A stretch of 64,000 nt of DNA from Thermaerobacillus caldiproteolyticus (GTDB lineage: Bacteria > Bacillota > Bacilli > Bacillales > Anoxybacillaceae), in assembly GCF_013761245.1 (NCBI RefSeq), contig NZ_JACDUT010000013.1, forward strand, positions 1 to 64,000, read 5' to 3'. Shown here piece by piece: positions 55,831 through 64,000 of the stretch. Both the position numbers and the translations under genes were made by a program. The number at the start of each line of letters is the position of its first letter. Positions within the stretch are counted from its first letter, which is position 1. The notes beneath the pieces are model-generated. The model saw only the letters and a program-made list of their open reading frames with translations, did not search any database and was not told where the DNA came from.

Positions 55831-56022
55831 ATGGCAAAACAACCGAACAAAACAGCAGCAGGCACTAATGTTCAAGAAGTAAGACAACAAAATGCTCAAT
55901 CTGCACAAGCTGGCGCAGCAGGTCAATACGGTACAGAATTTGCGTCAGAAACAAGTGCACAACAAGTAAAACAACAAAACGCTCAAGCGGAAGCTCGCAA
56001 AGCGCAAAATTCAAGCAAATAA
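55831..56022 (+). CDS. sspE: Gamma-type small acid-soluble spore protein
   Basis: A 63-residue Gln/Ala/Asn-rich gamma SASP. It serves as an amino acid store in spores, degraded by Gpr at the YGTEFASET site. Two related blocks (VRQQNAQSAQAGAAGQ and VKQQNAQAEARKAQ) flank a single such site; B. subtilis SspE is longer with two. GTGGAGGTG precedes the ATG. SigG control is expected. Confidence 0.92.
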   Translation: MAKQPNKTAAGTNVQEVRQQNAQSAQAGAAGQYGTEFASETSAQQVKQQNAQAEARKAQNSSK

Positions 56023-56030
56023 CAACATTA

Positions 56031-56066
56031 GACAGGCGCTCTTTTTTCGGGAAGGGCGCCTGTTTG
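56031..56066 (+). terminator. Terminator after sspE
   Basis: GACAGGCGCT pairs with GGCGCCTGTT region after a T-rich loop, followed by TTGCTTC. Confidence 0.75.
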
Positions 56067-56168
56067 CTTCTCGACAAAAGTTACCACAACTTTACATATA
56101 TAGTCAAAGGAGATCCCTCTCTTTTTCCCGAATGTAATGAGTATAGGATGCGGAAAGGGGAGAGGAAC

Positions 56169-56441
56169 GTGGAGCCTTTTGACCGTTTAGTAAGTGAACA
56201 GTTAAAAACGATGGATCAGCTATTGTTTTTACAATCGGAAATCGAGCGTTGCCAAGCGCTTGAAGAAGAGTTAATCGAACTGCAGAACGAAGCGAAATTG
56301 CAGTCGATTCAAGAAGAAATTCAACAAATGAAGCAACAGTTAAAGGAAATTCAAAGAGTGTTTGAAAAGCAGACGGAAGAGGTTATTCAATCATATCAAA
56401 GACAGTATCGCCGCGTTTGCGAGCCATCTCCACATCTTTGA
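56169..56441 (+). CDS. ygaB: YgaB family coiled-coil protein
   Basis: A 90-residue protein that is almost wholly coiled coil, rich in Gln, Glu and Leu (LQSIQEEIQQMKQQLKEIQR). GTG 56169 follows GGGGAGAGG. Gene order sspE-ygaB-ygaC matches B. subtilis. Function unknown. Confidence 0.8.
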   Translation: MEPFDRLVSEQLKTMDQLLFLQSEIERCQALEEELIELQNEAKLQSIQEEIQQMKQQLKEIQRVFEKQTEEVIQSYQRQYRRVCEPSPHL

Positions 56442-56456
56442 TGGCTCTTTTGTTTT
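56420..56456 (+). terminator. Terminator overlapping the ygaB stop
   Basis: GAGCCAT pairs with ATGGCTC followed by TTTTGTTTTC. Confidence 0.75.
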
Positions 56457-56518
56457 CATTTCCAAACCGAACCGTTATAATAAAAAAAGAAGTGCCCAGA
56501 TGAAAGTAGGGAGAAAAG

Positions 56519-57052
56519 ATGGCAGGCTATCCTGTTGAAGGAGAAATCATTCAAATCCATAGTTATAAGCATAACGGTTTGATCCATCGGGTATGGGAAG
56601 AGACAATGGTGTTAAAAGGGACTCCCACTTATATTATCGCTGCAAATGACCGAACCATTGTGACGGAGGCAGATGGACGGACATGGGTTACAAGAGAACC
56701 AGCCATTTGCTTTTTTCATGCAAGGCATTGGTTTAATATTATTGGAATGATTCGTGAAGACGGAATATATTACTACTGTAATCTTAGTTCGCCGTTTGTG
56801 TGGGACGACGAAGCATTAAAATACATTGATTATGATTTAGATGTGAAAGTCTTCCCTGATATGACGTATGTTCTTCTTGATGAAGATGAATACGAACGGC
56901 ATCGCCGCGAAATGAACTACCCAAACGTGATTGACCGCATTTTAAAAAACAACGTGCGAAAGCTCATAAGCTGGATTCATGAAAGAAAAGGTCCGTTTGC
57001 TCCGGATTTTATTGATATGTGGTATGAAAAATTTCTTTCTTACCGAAAGTAA
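56519..57052 (+). CDS. ygaC: DUF402 family nucleoside phosphatase YgaC
   Basis: A 177-residue DUF402 protein; relatives in Gram-positive bacteria hydrolyse nucleoside tri- and diphosphates (Ntdp). Conserved acidic residues lie in [15 protein letters not shown] and [11 protein letters not shown], and the N-terminal part contains [23 protein letters not shown] precedes the ATG. The assignment of activity is by homology. Confidence 0.85.
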   Translation: MAGYPVEGEIIQIHSYKHNGLIHRVWEETMVLKGTPTYIIAANDRTIVTEADGRTWVTREPAICFFHARHWFNIIGMIREDGIYYYCNLSSPFVWDDEALKYIDYDLDVKVFPDMTYVLLDEDEYERHRREMNYPNVIDRILKNNVRKLISWIHERKGPFAPDFIDMWYEKFLSYRK

Positions 57053-57066
57053 ATAGGCATGGAAGC

Positions 57067-57099
57067 AAAAAGCCTGTTCGTTGTTGCAAACAGGTTTTT
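57067..57099 (+). terminator. Terminator after ygaC
   Basis: AAAAGCCTGTT pairs with AACAGGTTTTT and ends in a T-run. Confidence 0.7.
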
Positions 57100-57122
57100 C
57101 TGCTTTTAAGGGGGACTTGTCC

Positions 57123-58877
57123 GTGAACAATATTCGGCGCTATATGCAATTTGTTCGCCCTTATAAATGGCATATCATTGCTACAATGGTGATCGGGATT
57201 ATTAAATTCGCTATTCCGCTTCTTATTCCGATGTTGCTTAAATATGTCGTGGATGATATTATTGGAAGCCAGCAGTTAAGCATGTCCGCAAAAACATCGC
57301 GACTTTGGTGGGCATTAATTGTCATGTTGTTCATTTTTGTTGTCATTCGTCCGATTGTGGAATATTACCGCCAGTATTTTGCACAATGGACCGGAAGTAA
57401 AGTGCTGTATGACATCCGCAATCGTTTATTTACACATATGCAAAAGTTAAGCTTTACATACTATGCCAATCATCGTACGGGAGAAGTCATTTCGCGCGTC
57501 ATTAATGATGTAGAGCAGACAAAGGATTTTATTATTACAGGGCTTATGAATCTTTGGCTTGACATGGCGACAATTGTGATCGCTCTTTTCATTATGGTGC
57601 GGATGGACGTGAAATTGACGCTTATTTCGGTAAGCACTCTACCGATTTATGCTTTTTCCGTGAAATACTTTTTTGGTCGGTTACGAAGGTTAACAAGAAC
57701 GCGTTCTCAGGCGTTAGCTGAATTGCAAGCGTATTTACATGAGCGCGTACAAGGAATGCCTGTTATCAAAAGCTTTGCGATTGAAGATGAGGAGCAGAAG
57801 CGATTTCATCAACAAAACAACAATTTTTTAACAAAAGCACTTATGCATACGAGCTGGAACGCTAAAGCGTTTGCAGTTGTGAATACGGTGACTGATATTG
57901 CCCCAATCATTGTTATTGGTTATGCCGGGTATGAAGTGTTGCTTGGGAATTTAACGATTGGTACGTTGGTCGCTTTCGTTGGGTACATTGACCGACTTTA
58001 TACCCCATTGCGCCGTCTCGTCAATTCTTCCACAACGTTAACACAGTCGTTCGCTTCGATGGACCGGATGTTTGAGTTTTTAGACGAAACGTATGATATT
58101 ACAGATTCCCCTGATGCTATCCGTTGTGAGAAAGTGAAAGGCAACGTGGTGTTTGAGCATGTGTCGTTTGCGTATGACAAGGATGAACCGCCAGTGCTCC
58201 GAGACATTTCGTTTTCGGTCAAAGCGGGGGAGACGATCGCTCTTGTCGGCATGAGCGGTGGGGGAAAGTCGACATTAGTCAGTTTAATTCCGCGATTTTA
58301 TGATGTTACGAGCGGCCGGATTTTATTAGATGGAGTTGATATTCGCAATTTCAACGTCCGGAGTTTGCGGGATAAAATTGGCATAGTATTTCAAGACAGC
58401 TTTTTATTTAGCGATTCTGTAAAGGAAAATATTTTGTTTGGAAAACCGGGAGCTACGGATGAAGAAGTCATTGCAGCAGCGAAAGCGGCGAACGCTCATG
58501 ACTTTATTATGAATTTGCCAAACGGTTACAACACGAAAGTAGGCGAGCGCGGGGTGAAATTATCCGGGGGACAGAAGCAGCGCATTGCAATTGCGCGCGT
58601 GTTTTTAAAAAATCCACCGTTACTCATTTTTGACGAGGCAACATCTGCTCTTGATTTAGAAAGTGAGCATTACATTCAAGAGGCAATGGAAAGACTGGCG
58701 AAAAATCGCACAACCTTTATCATTGCCCATCGCTTGTCGACCATCACCCATGCCGATCGCATTTTCCTCATTGAAGACGGAAAAATCGTTGAAAGCGGTA
58801 CGCACGAGGAACTCATGAATCAAAAAGGACAGTATTATAATTTATTTACTATTCAACAATTGAATCATGAGCAATAA
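57123..58877 (+). CDS. ygaD: ABC exporter (permease-ATPase fusion) YgaD
   Basis: A 584-residue ABC-B half exporter. Six membrane segments fill about residues 15-300, then a nucleotide-binding domain with Walker [10 protein letters not shown], signature [13 protein letters not shown], Walker [13 protein letters not shown] and the H-loop AHRLST. It should act as a dimer in multidrug or lipid-type export; substrate unknown. GTG 57123 is chosen because AAGGGGGA lies nine bases ahead; the longer frame overlaps the upstream terminator. Confidence 0.92.
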   Translation: MNNIRRYMQFVRPYKWHIIATMVIGIIKFAIPLLIPMLLKYVVDDIIGSQQLSMSAKTSRLWWALIVMLFIFVVIRPIVEYYRQYFAQWTGSKVLYDIRNRLFTHMQKLSFTYYANHRTGEVISRVINDVEQTKDFIITGLMNLWLDMATIVIALFIMVRMDVKLTLISVSTLPIYAFSVKYFFGRLRRLTRTRSQALAELQAYLHERVQGMPVIKSFAIEDEEQKRFHQQNNNFLTKALMHTSWNAKAFAVVNTVTDIAPIIVIGYAGYEVLLGNLTIGTLVAFVGYIDRLYTPLRRLVNSSTTLTQSFASMDRMFEFLDETYDITDSPDAIRCEKVKGNVVFEHVSFAYDKDEPPVLRDISFSVKAGETIALVGMSGGGKSTLVSLIPRFYDVTSGRILLDGVDIRNFNVRSLRDKIGIVFQDSFLFSDSVKENILFGKPGATDEEVIAAAKAANAHDFIMNLPNGYNTKVGERGVKLSGGQKQRIAIARVFLKNPPLLIFDEATSALDLESEHYIQEAMERLAKNRTTFIIAHRLSTITHADRIFLIEDGKIVESGTHEELMNQKGQYYNLFTIQQLNHEQ

Positions 58878-58931
58878 AAATAGAGGGAGCAAAAATACTT
58901 ATATTATTAGGAAAAAGAAAGTATATATGGA

Positions 58932-58968
58932 AAAAGCGACTTTATCCATGATAAAGCCGCTTTTTTTC
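58932..58968 (+). terminator. Terminator after ygaD
   Basis: AGCG-A-CTTTAT pairs with ATAAAG-C-CGCT followed by seven T residues. Confidence 0.85.
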
Positions 58969-59121
58969 ATATGTTTGTCATTTGTGGTTGGTTTATTCTG
59001 ATAATTTGATTTTTTTTAAATATTATATATTGTATTATCCTACTATACATGGCATAATTTTAATTAAAATGACAGAATAATACTAAAATTCTTTTCTGGC
59101 ATATGAAATAGGGGGGATACG

Positions 59122-60147
59122 ATGAGTGGGGACCCGGTGTTAGAAGTAAAAGGATTAAAAACATCCTTTTTTACAGATGACGGGGAAATTCCGGCGGTCG
59201 ATGATATTAGTTTTTACATAAACGAAGGAGAAATTTTAGGAGTCGTTGGAGAATCGGGATGCGGAAAAAGTGTCACCTCCTTATCGATTATGGGACTACT
59301 GCCGAAAGGAATCGGAAAGATTGTCAGCGGTGACATTTTATTCAAAGGAGAAAACATCGTTCACGTGACCGAAAAGCGAATGAAAGAAATTCGCGGTAAC
59401 GAAATCGCGATGATTTTCCAAGAACCGATGACGTCGTTAAATCCGCTATTTACGATTGGCAACCAACTCGTCGAGGCGATCCGGATACATACCGATATGA
59501 ACAAAAAACAGGCTCGCGTACGGGCGGTAGAAATGTTAAAGCTTGTCGGTCTTCCGCGTGCGGAGGAAATCATGGAGGAATATCCTCACCAACTGTCCGG
59601 TGGGATGAGACAAAGGGTAATGATCGCAATGGCGATGGTATGCAATCCTTCGCTATTGATTGCCGATGAGCCGACGACAGCGTTAGATGTTACTATTCAG
59701 GCACAAATTTTGGCATTAATGAAAGAATTAAATCGACAATTTGGCACAGCGATTATGATGATTACGCACGATTTAGGAGTTGTTGCCGAAGTATGTCAGC
59801 GCGTGATTGTCATGTATTCGGGAAACATTGTCGAAGAAGGGGATGTGCGTACAATTTTCAAACATCCGAAGCATCCATACACAGTGGGATTGATTCAGTC
59901 TGTACCTGATATTCGAGGGAAAAAAGAGCGTCTTTACTCGATTCCGGGAAGTGTGCCAAAGCCCGGTTCGATTCAGCAAGGTTGCCGTTTTGCTGCGCGA
60001 TGTGAACACGCATTTGAGCGATGTTTTCGTGAAACTCCGTCGCTATACGAAACAGGGAAAAACGGGCATCGAGTTCGTTGCTTTTTGCAGCTGAGAGAGG
60101 AGGAACAAAACCGTGGGCGAACCGCTGTTACAAGTGAACGGACTTAA
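59122..60147 (+). CDS. dppD: Peptide/nickel-type ABC importer ATPase (DppD/OppD)
   Basis: A 341-residue ATPase of the peptide/opine/nickel uptake family. Walker A is GESGCGKS near residue 42, signature LSGGMRQR, Walker [13 protein letters not shown]. The C-terminal extension holds a Cys-rich oligopeptide-transporter motif ([15 protein letters not shown]), possibly an iron-sulfur site. A GGGGGGATAC site precedes the ATG. It overlaps the next ATPase gene by 35 bases. Confidence 0.92.
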   Translation: MSGDPVLEVKGLKTSFFTDDGEIPAVDDISFYINEGEILGVVGESGCGKSVTSLSIMGLLPKGIGKIVSGDILFKGENIVHVTEKRMKEIRGNEIAMIFQEPMTSLNPLFTIGNQLVEAIRIHTDMNKKQARVRAVEMLKLVGLPRAEEIMEEYPHQLSGGMRQRVMIAMAMVCNPSLLIADEPTTALDVTIQAQILALMKELNRQFGTAIMMITHDLGVVAEVCQRVIVMYSGNIVEEGDVRTIFKHPKHPYTVGLIQSVPDIRGKKERLYSIPGSVPKPGSIQQGCRFAARCEHAFERCFRETPSLYETGKNGHRVRCFLQLREEEQNRGRTAVTSERT

Positions 60148-61078
60148 AAAATATTTTCCGATTACAGGGGGAGTGTTTAGTAAAGAAATTGGTGAAGTCA
60201 AAGCGGTCGATGATGTGTCCTTCACGGTATACAAAGGAGAAACGCTAGGAATTGTCGGTGAAAGCGGCTGCGGTAAATCGACGACGGGACGCATGATTCT
60301 CCGTTTGCTCGAGCCGACAGAAGGATCCATCATATTTGAAGGACAAGAGATCACCCGTTTATCGAAATCGGCATTACGAAAAATGCGGCGTGACATGCAA
60401 ATGATTTTTCAAGATCCTTTTGCTTCGTTAAATCCGCGTCATACGGTAGAAAAAATTTTAGAAGAGCCGCTTATCGTACACGGTATTGGCTCTAAACAAG
60501 AGAGAAAAAAGCGCGTTCAAGAAATGCTAGAAGTGGTAGGGCTCGGCCGTTATCATGCGAAGCGGTATCCCCATCAGTTTAGCGGCGGACAACGTCAACG
60601 CATCGGCATCGCTCGGGCGTTAATGACCCATCCAAAGCTCATTATTGCTGATGAACCTGTGTCAGCGCTAGACGTGTCGATTCAAGCGCAAGTGCTGAAT
60701 TTATTAGAAGATTTACAGAAAGAATTCGGATTAACGTACATCTTTATTGCGCATGATTTAGGAGTCGTTCGGCATATTAGTGACCGTGTCGGTGTAATGT
60801 ATTTAGGCAGGCTTGTTGAATTGGCTGATAGCGATACGTTATACCAATCTCCTAAGCACCCATATACCAAGGCGCTGTTATCAGCAGTCCCTATTCCTGA
60901 CCCAGAGCATCAGCAAGAAAGGCAGCTTTTAGCCGGAGATTTACCGAGTCCGGCCAATCCGCCAAAAGGATGTGCCTTCCATACGCGTTGTAGTGCTTGT
61001 ATGGACATTTGCAAAACAACTCGCCCAGAGTTTAAAGAAGTAGAACAAGGGCATTACGTTGCTTGCCACCTTTATTAG
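60113..61078 (+). CDS. dppF: Peptide/nickel-type ABC importer ATPase (DppF/OppF)
   Basis: A 321-residue second ATPase. Walker [10 protein letters not shown], signature [13 protein letters not shown] and Walker [13 protein letters not shown] are complete. The C-terminal Cys motif ([15 protein letters not shown]) pairs with that of DppD. It starts at GTG after GAGAGGAGG within the end of dppD, so the two subunits are coupled. Confidence 0.92.
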   Translation: MGEPLLQVNGLKKYFPITGGVFSKEIGEVKAVDDVSFTVYKGETLGIVGESGCGKSTTGRMILRLLEPTEGSIIFEGQEITRLSKSALRKMRRDMQMIFQDPFASLNPRHTVEKILEEPLIVHGIGSKQERKKRVQEMLEVVGLGRYHAKRYPHQFSGGQRQRIGIARALMTHPKLIIADEPVSALDVSIQAQVLNLLEDLQKEFGLTYIFIAHDLGVVRHISDRVGVMYLGRLVELADSDTLYQSPKHPYTKALLSAVPIPDPEHQQERQLLAGDLPSPANPPKGCAFHTRCSACMDICKTTRPEFKEVEQGHYVACHLY

Positions 61079-61131
61079 GAAGTTGGCAAACAACGAATGA
61101 TATAAATGACGTTAAAAAGGGGGAAATCATT

Positions 61132-62730
61132 GTGAGGAAAAAATCAATAGCGACATTGCTTGCATTTATGCTCGCATTGTCGATGGTGCTTGTCGGCTGT
61201 GGAAAATCGGAAAAGACAAGCAGTGGAAAAGGCGAATCGTCACAAAGTACATTAGTGTATGGTCGCGGCGGTGATTCTGTTGCGCTTGATCCCGCCACAG
61301 TAACCGATGGTGAATCGCTAAAAGTGACGAAAAATATTTTTGATACATTGCTAGACTATAACGAGAACGATACAACCGTGCAACCGGCTCTAGCAACAAA
61401 ATGGACAATTTCTAAAGATGGTTTAACGTATACGTTTGAGCTTCGCAAAGGCGTCAAATTCCATGATGGCACAGATTTTAACGCCCAAGCGGTTGTGTTC
61501 AACTTTGAGCGCTGGGCCAACGGAAATGCTGATAAATTCCCTTATTACGGCTCGATGTTTGGCGGCTACAAAAACGATGCAAGCCATGTAATCAAAGAAG
61601 TAAAAGCAGTGGATGATTACACGGTGCAATTTGTCTTAAAGCGTCCGCAAGCTCCATTTTTGAAAAATATCGCGATGACGCCGTTTGCGATCGCTAGCCC
61701 AACAGCGGTGAAGAAATACGGTGACAAATTTGCGGAACATCCTGTCGGTACGGGTCCATTCGTTTTTAAAGAATGGAAACGCAATGAGCGCATCGTATTA
61801 GAGAAAAACAAAGACTACTGGTTAAAAGGCTACCCAAAATTAAATCAATTAATCTTCGTTTCTATTCCTGATAACTCTGCGCGCTTAAATGCGTTGCTAA
61901 AAGGCGAAATTGATTTAATGGAAGATTTGAATCCATCTGATTTGAAAAAGTTAGAAGGAAATAAAGATTTCCAAATTTTCAAGCGTCCATCCATGAACGT
62001 CGGTTACGTTGGTTTAACGGCAACAAGAGGACCGTTGAAAAACAAATTAGTTCGTCAAGCATTGAACTATGCAGTTGACAAAAAAGCGATCATTGATGCG
62101 TTTTACGCAGGACAAGCCGAGCCAGCGAAAAACCCAATGCCGCCAAGTATTCCTGGCTATAACGACGATATTAAAGATTATCCATTTGATTTAGAGAAAG
62201 CCAAACAACTTCTTGCTCAAGCAGGATATCCAAATGGATTTGAGATGGAGCTATGGGCAATGCCTGTTCCGCGTCCATATATGCCGGATGGACAAAAAGT
62301 AGCGGAAGCCCTTCAAGCGAATTTTGCAAAAATTGGTGTTAAAGCAAAAATCGTTACTTACGAATGGGCAACGTATTTAGATAAAGCGGCAAAAGGAGAA
62401 GCAGATGCGTTCTTGCTTGGGTGGACAGGAGATAACGGCGATGCTGATAACTTCTTGTATGCTTTATTAGACAAAGATAGCATTGGCAGCAACAACTTTA
62501 CGTATTATTCAAATGATGAGCTTCACAATATTTTAGTCGAAGCGCAAACGATCAGCGATGAAAACAAACGGAATGAGCTTTACAAAAAAGCACAAGAAAT
62601 TATTAAAGAAGATGCACCATGGATCCCGCTCGTACACTCAACACCATTGTTAGCAGGTAAAGCCAATATTAAAGGGTTTAACCCACATCCAACCGGTTCT
62701 GATAAATTTACAAAAGTAGAGTTGCAATAA
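61132..62730 (+). CDS. dppE: ABC importer substrate-binding lipoprotein
   Basis: A 532-residue SBP_bac_5 (peptide/nickel-binding) protein. The lipoprotein signal ends in LVGC at residue 22. The family signature is ALATKWTISKDGLTYTFELR near residue 85. GTG 61132 follows AAGGGGG. The protein would hold a peptide or similar ligand outside the membrane. Ligand class (di- or oligopeptide, glutathione, nickel) cannot be told from sequence. Confidence 0.92.
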   Translation: MRKKSIATLLAFMLALSMVLVGCGKSEKTSSGKGESSQSTLVYGRGGDSVALDPATVTDGESLKVTKNIFDTLLDYNENDTTVQPALATKWTISKDGLTYTFELRKGVKFHDGTDFNAQAVVFNFERWANGNADKFPYYGSMFGGYKNDASHVIKEVKAVDDYTVQFVLKRPQAPFLKNIAMTPFAIASPTAVKKYGDKFAEHPVGTGPFVFKEWKRNERIVLEKNKDYWLKGYPKLNQLIFVSIPDNSARLNALLKGEIDLMEDLNPSDLKKLEGNKDFQIFKRPSMNVGYVGLTATRGPLKNKLVRQALNYAVDKKAIIDAFYAGQAEPAKNPMPPSIPGYNDDIKDYPFDLEKAKQLLAQAGYPNGFEMELWAMPVPRPYMPDGQKVAEALQANFAKIGVKAKIVTYEWATYLDKAAKGEADAFLLGWTGDNGDADNFLYALLDKDSIGSNNFTYYSNDELHNILVEAQTISDENKRNELYKKAQEIIKEDAPWIPLVHSTPLLAGKANIKGFNPHPTGSDKFTKVELQ

Positions 62731-62741
62731 ATCTGTGTGGC

Positions 62742-62769
62742 GGGGAGGAGTGCATCCTCTCCCTTTTTC
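62742..62769 (+). terminator. Partial terminator inside the importer operon
   Basis: GGGGAGGA pairs with TCCTCTCC (one G-T) and is followed by CTTTTTC. It may lower permease expression relative to the binding protein. Confidence 0.6.
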
Positions 62770-63050
62770 ATAATAAATGGGAAACGAAACCGGTCTAGCG
62801 CACGCGTCTAACCGGTTTGCACCTTGACTCAGCATCGATGCAGTAATTGCTTAAATCATAACTGGACAAGTGATGCTTTAAGCAGCTCGGTGTCAAACCG
62901 GCTTCTTTTGAGGAAGGCGCTCCTGTGCGGGGAAGAGCATTTATCCATCGAGGGAGTCAAGATGGTGACATTTCTCTGCTTGTCTACAGGATATGGGATG
63001 CTTGCGTTGTTCTTCTGAATGGATAGCCAGTTGAAAAAGGAGTGAGAGCC
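62770..63050 (+). other. Spacer between binding-protein and permease genes
   Basis: No supported gene. It holds an AACCGGT/ACCGGTT hairpin at 62787-62818 around GTCTAGCGCACGCGTC, and the AAAAAGGAG ribosome site of the permease. Confidence 0.5.
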
Positions 63051-64000
63051 GTGTTTTCTTACACATTACGAAGGGTATTCATGGTGATTCCTGTTCTCTT
63101 AGGAATGTCGCTGGTTGTCTTTTTTATGATTCGAGCGATTCCAGGCAATCCGGCTCAAGTGATTTTAGGACAAAAAGCGACAAAAGAGGCTGTAGAAGCG
63201 TTAACTCATAAATTAGGGCTCGACCAGCCGTGGTACATTCAATATATCAAATACTTAGGTGGTCTGTTAAAAGGAGATTTAGGGGAATCAATTCGTACAG
63301 GAACTGCTGTGTCGCAGGAAATTTGGCCGTATTTAGCGGCGACATTAGAGCTGTCTCTAGCGGCGATGGTGATTGCCGTTGTCATCGGAGTGAACGCTGG
63401 TATTATTAGCGCATGGTTTCAAAATTCATGGTTCGATTATATTGCGATGATATTGGCGCTGATTGGTGTATCCATGCCGATTTTTTGGCTCGGATTAATG
63501 GAACAATGGGCATTTGCGATTCAGTTGGATTGGCTGCCGACGTCAGGGCGGGAAGATGTAAGAAATCCGATTGAACCGATTACCCATCTTTATTTAGTGG
63601 ATACACTGTTACAAGGAAATACGGAACAGTTTATGCAAGTATTGCAGCATTTAATTTTGCCAAGTGTGGCTTTGGCCACCATTCCGATGGCGATTATTGC
63701 CCGCATTACTCGTTCAAGCATGTTAGAAGTGATGAAGTCCGATTATATTCGTACAGCACGTGCTAAAGGATTAAGCATGTTTTGGGTGGTGTACAAGCAT
63801 TCGTTAAAAAATGCGATTATTCCCGTATTGACTGTCATCGGTTTACAAACGGGGTTATTGCTGGGAGGAGCGATTTTAACGGAAACGATTTTTAGCTGGC
63901 CGGGAATTGGGCGATATATTTATGAAGCAATAGGGTACCGCGACTATCCAGTGATTCAGTCAGGAATTTTAATTGTAGCAACGATTTTTATCTTTATTAA
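63051..64000 (+). CDS. dppB: ABC importer permease (DppB/OppB), partial
   Basis: A permease of the peptide/nickel uptake family cut by the window end after about 316 codons. It begins at GTG after AAAAAGGAG. It has an N-terminal segment (VFMVIPVLLGMSLVVFFMI), the RAIPGNPA motif, and the binding-protein-dependent transport EAA-type loop (TARAKGLSMFWVVYKHSLKN). Order dppD-dppF-dppE-dppB differs from the common B-C-D-F layout; a second permease (dppC) is expected just beyond 64000. Confidence 0.9.
   Translation, partial: MFSYTLRRVFMVIPVLLGMSLVVFFMIRAIPGNPAQVILGQKATKEAVEALTHKLGLDQPWYIQYIKYLGGLLKGDLGESIRTGTAVSQEIWPYLAATLELSLAAMVIAVVIGVNAGIISAWFQNSWFDYIAMILALIGVSMPIFWLGLMEQWAFAIQLDWLPTSGREDVRNPIEPITHLYLVDTLLQGNTEQFMQVLQHLILPSVALATIPMAIIARITRSSMLEVMKSDYIRTARAKGLSMFWVVYKHSLKNAIIPVLTVIGLQTGLLLGGAILTETIFSWPGIGRYIYEAIGYRDYPVIQSGILIVATIFIFI

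Noticed and set aside
62824-63018. 64-codon plus-strand frame between dppE and dppB
   Set aside because: No ribosome site and no coding-like composition; the region is better explained as spacer with hairpins.

Overview
The window looks like a chromosomal segment of a moderately thermophilic Bacillaceae species of the Anoxybacillus/Geobacillus/Parageobacillus type. This is inference from four things. Gene order follows the Bacillus subtilis yfk, yfj, yfh and yga neighbourhoods (yfkK-J-I-H-F-E-D-AB; pdaA-yfjP-yfjO; yfhD-E-F-recX-H-sspK-J-P-mutY-yfhS-fabL-sspE-ygaB-C-D). Spore-specific genes are present (sspK, a gamma-type SASP, pdaA), as is a bacillithiol gene (bshB2). A class I fumarase and a complete ferredoxin-type sulfite reductase operon are also present. 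No rRNA, convincing tRNA or CRISPR array was seen.

Layout. 0-3.5 kb: an IS3-like scar, yojF-bshB2, an arginase-fold protein, acylphosphatase and a DUF4397 protein. 3.5-11.2 kb: an assimilatory sulfate reduction operon on the minus strand (DUF2292, cysH, cysP, sat, cysC, sir, DUF3906, sumT, sirB) led by a canonical S-box (SAM-I) riboswitch with promoter and terminator. A second terminator separates the small first gene from cysH. 11.2-12.2 kb: a decayed phage-type amidase. 12.2-24.9 kb: the conserved yfk/yfj block plus fumarase, pdaA and rlmCD. 24.9-37 kb: a heavily decayed accessory region holding an integrase fragment, broken HNH endonuclease and ArpU phage genes, a DUF5946 gene with an in-frame stop, a deleted zinc permease gene, and IS66 and ISL3 scars. 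It also holds intact passengers: a phospholipase A2-like gene, an SDR, small membrane proteins, a GNAT, and a chemoreceptor-CheW pair behind a cyclic-di-GMP-I riboswitch. 37-46.4 kb: a PocR/GAF/LuxR-type regulator and the yfh block. 46.4-53.3 kb: a formate module (DUF1641, Cys-type formate dehydrogenase, DUF2294, FdhD, formate channel) lying between yfhP and mutY, which are adjacent in B. subtilis. 53.6-58.9 kb: mutY to ygaD. 59.1-64.0 kb: a peptide/nickel-type ABC importer (two ATPases, lipoprotein, and a permease cut by the window end).

How the genes fit together. The cys operon takes sulfate from uptake (CysP) through APS/PAPS (Sat, CysC), reduction (CysH) and sulfite reduction (Sir), and also makes most of the siroheme that Sir needs (SumT, SirB). 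A SirC/YlnF dehydrogenase is not in the operon. The formate module combines oxidation, cofactor sulfuration and formate transport, and both of its divergent arms have terminator-bearing leaders. The most notable regulatory features are the c-di-GMP riboswitch over cheW-mcp, the paired leaders of the formate module, and an unidentified structured leader with tRNA-like arms upstream of an acetyltransferase at 40.2 kb.
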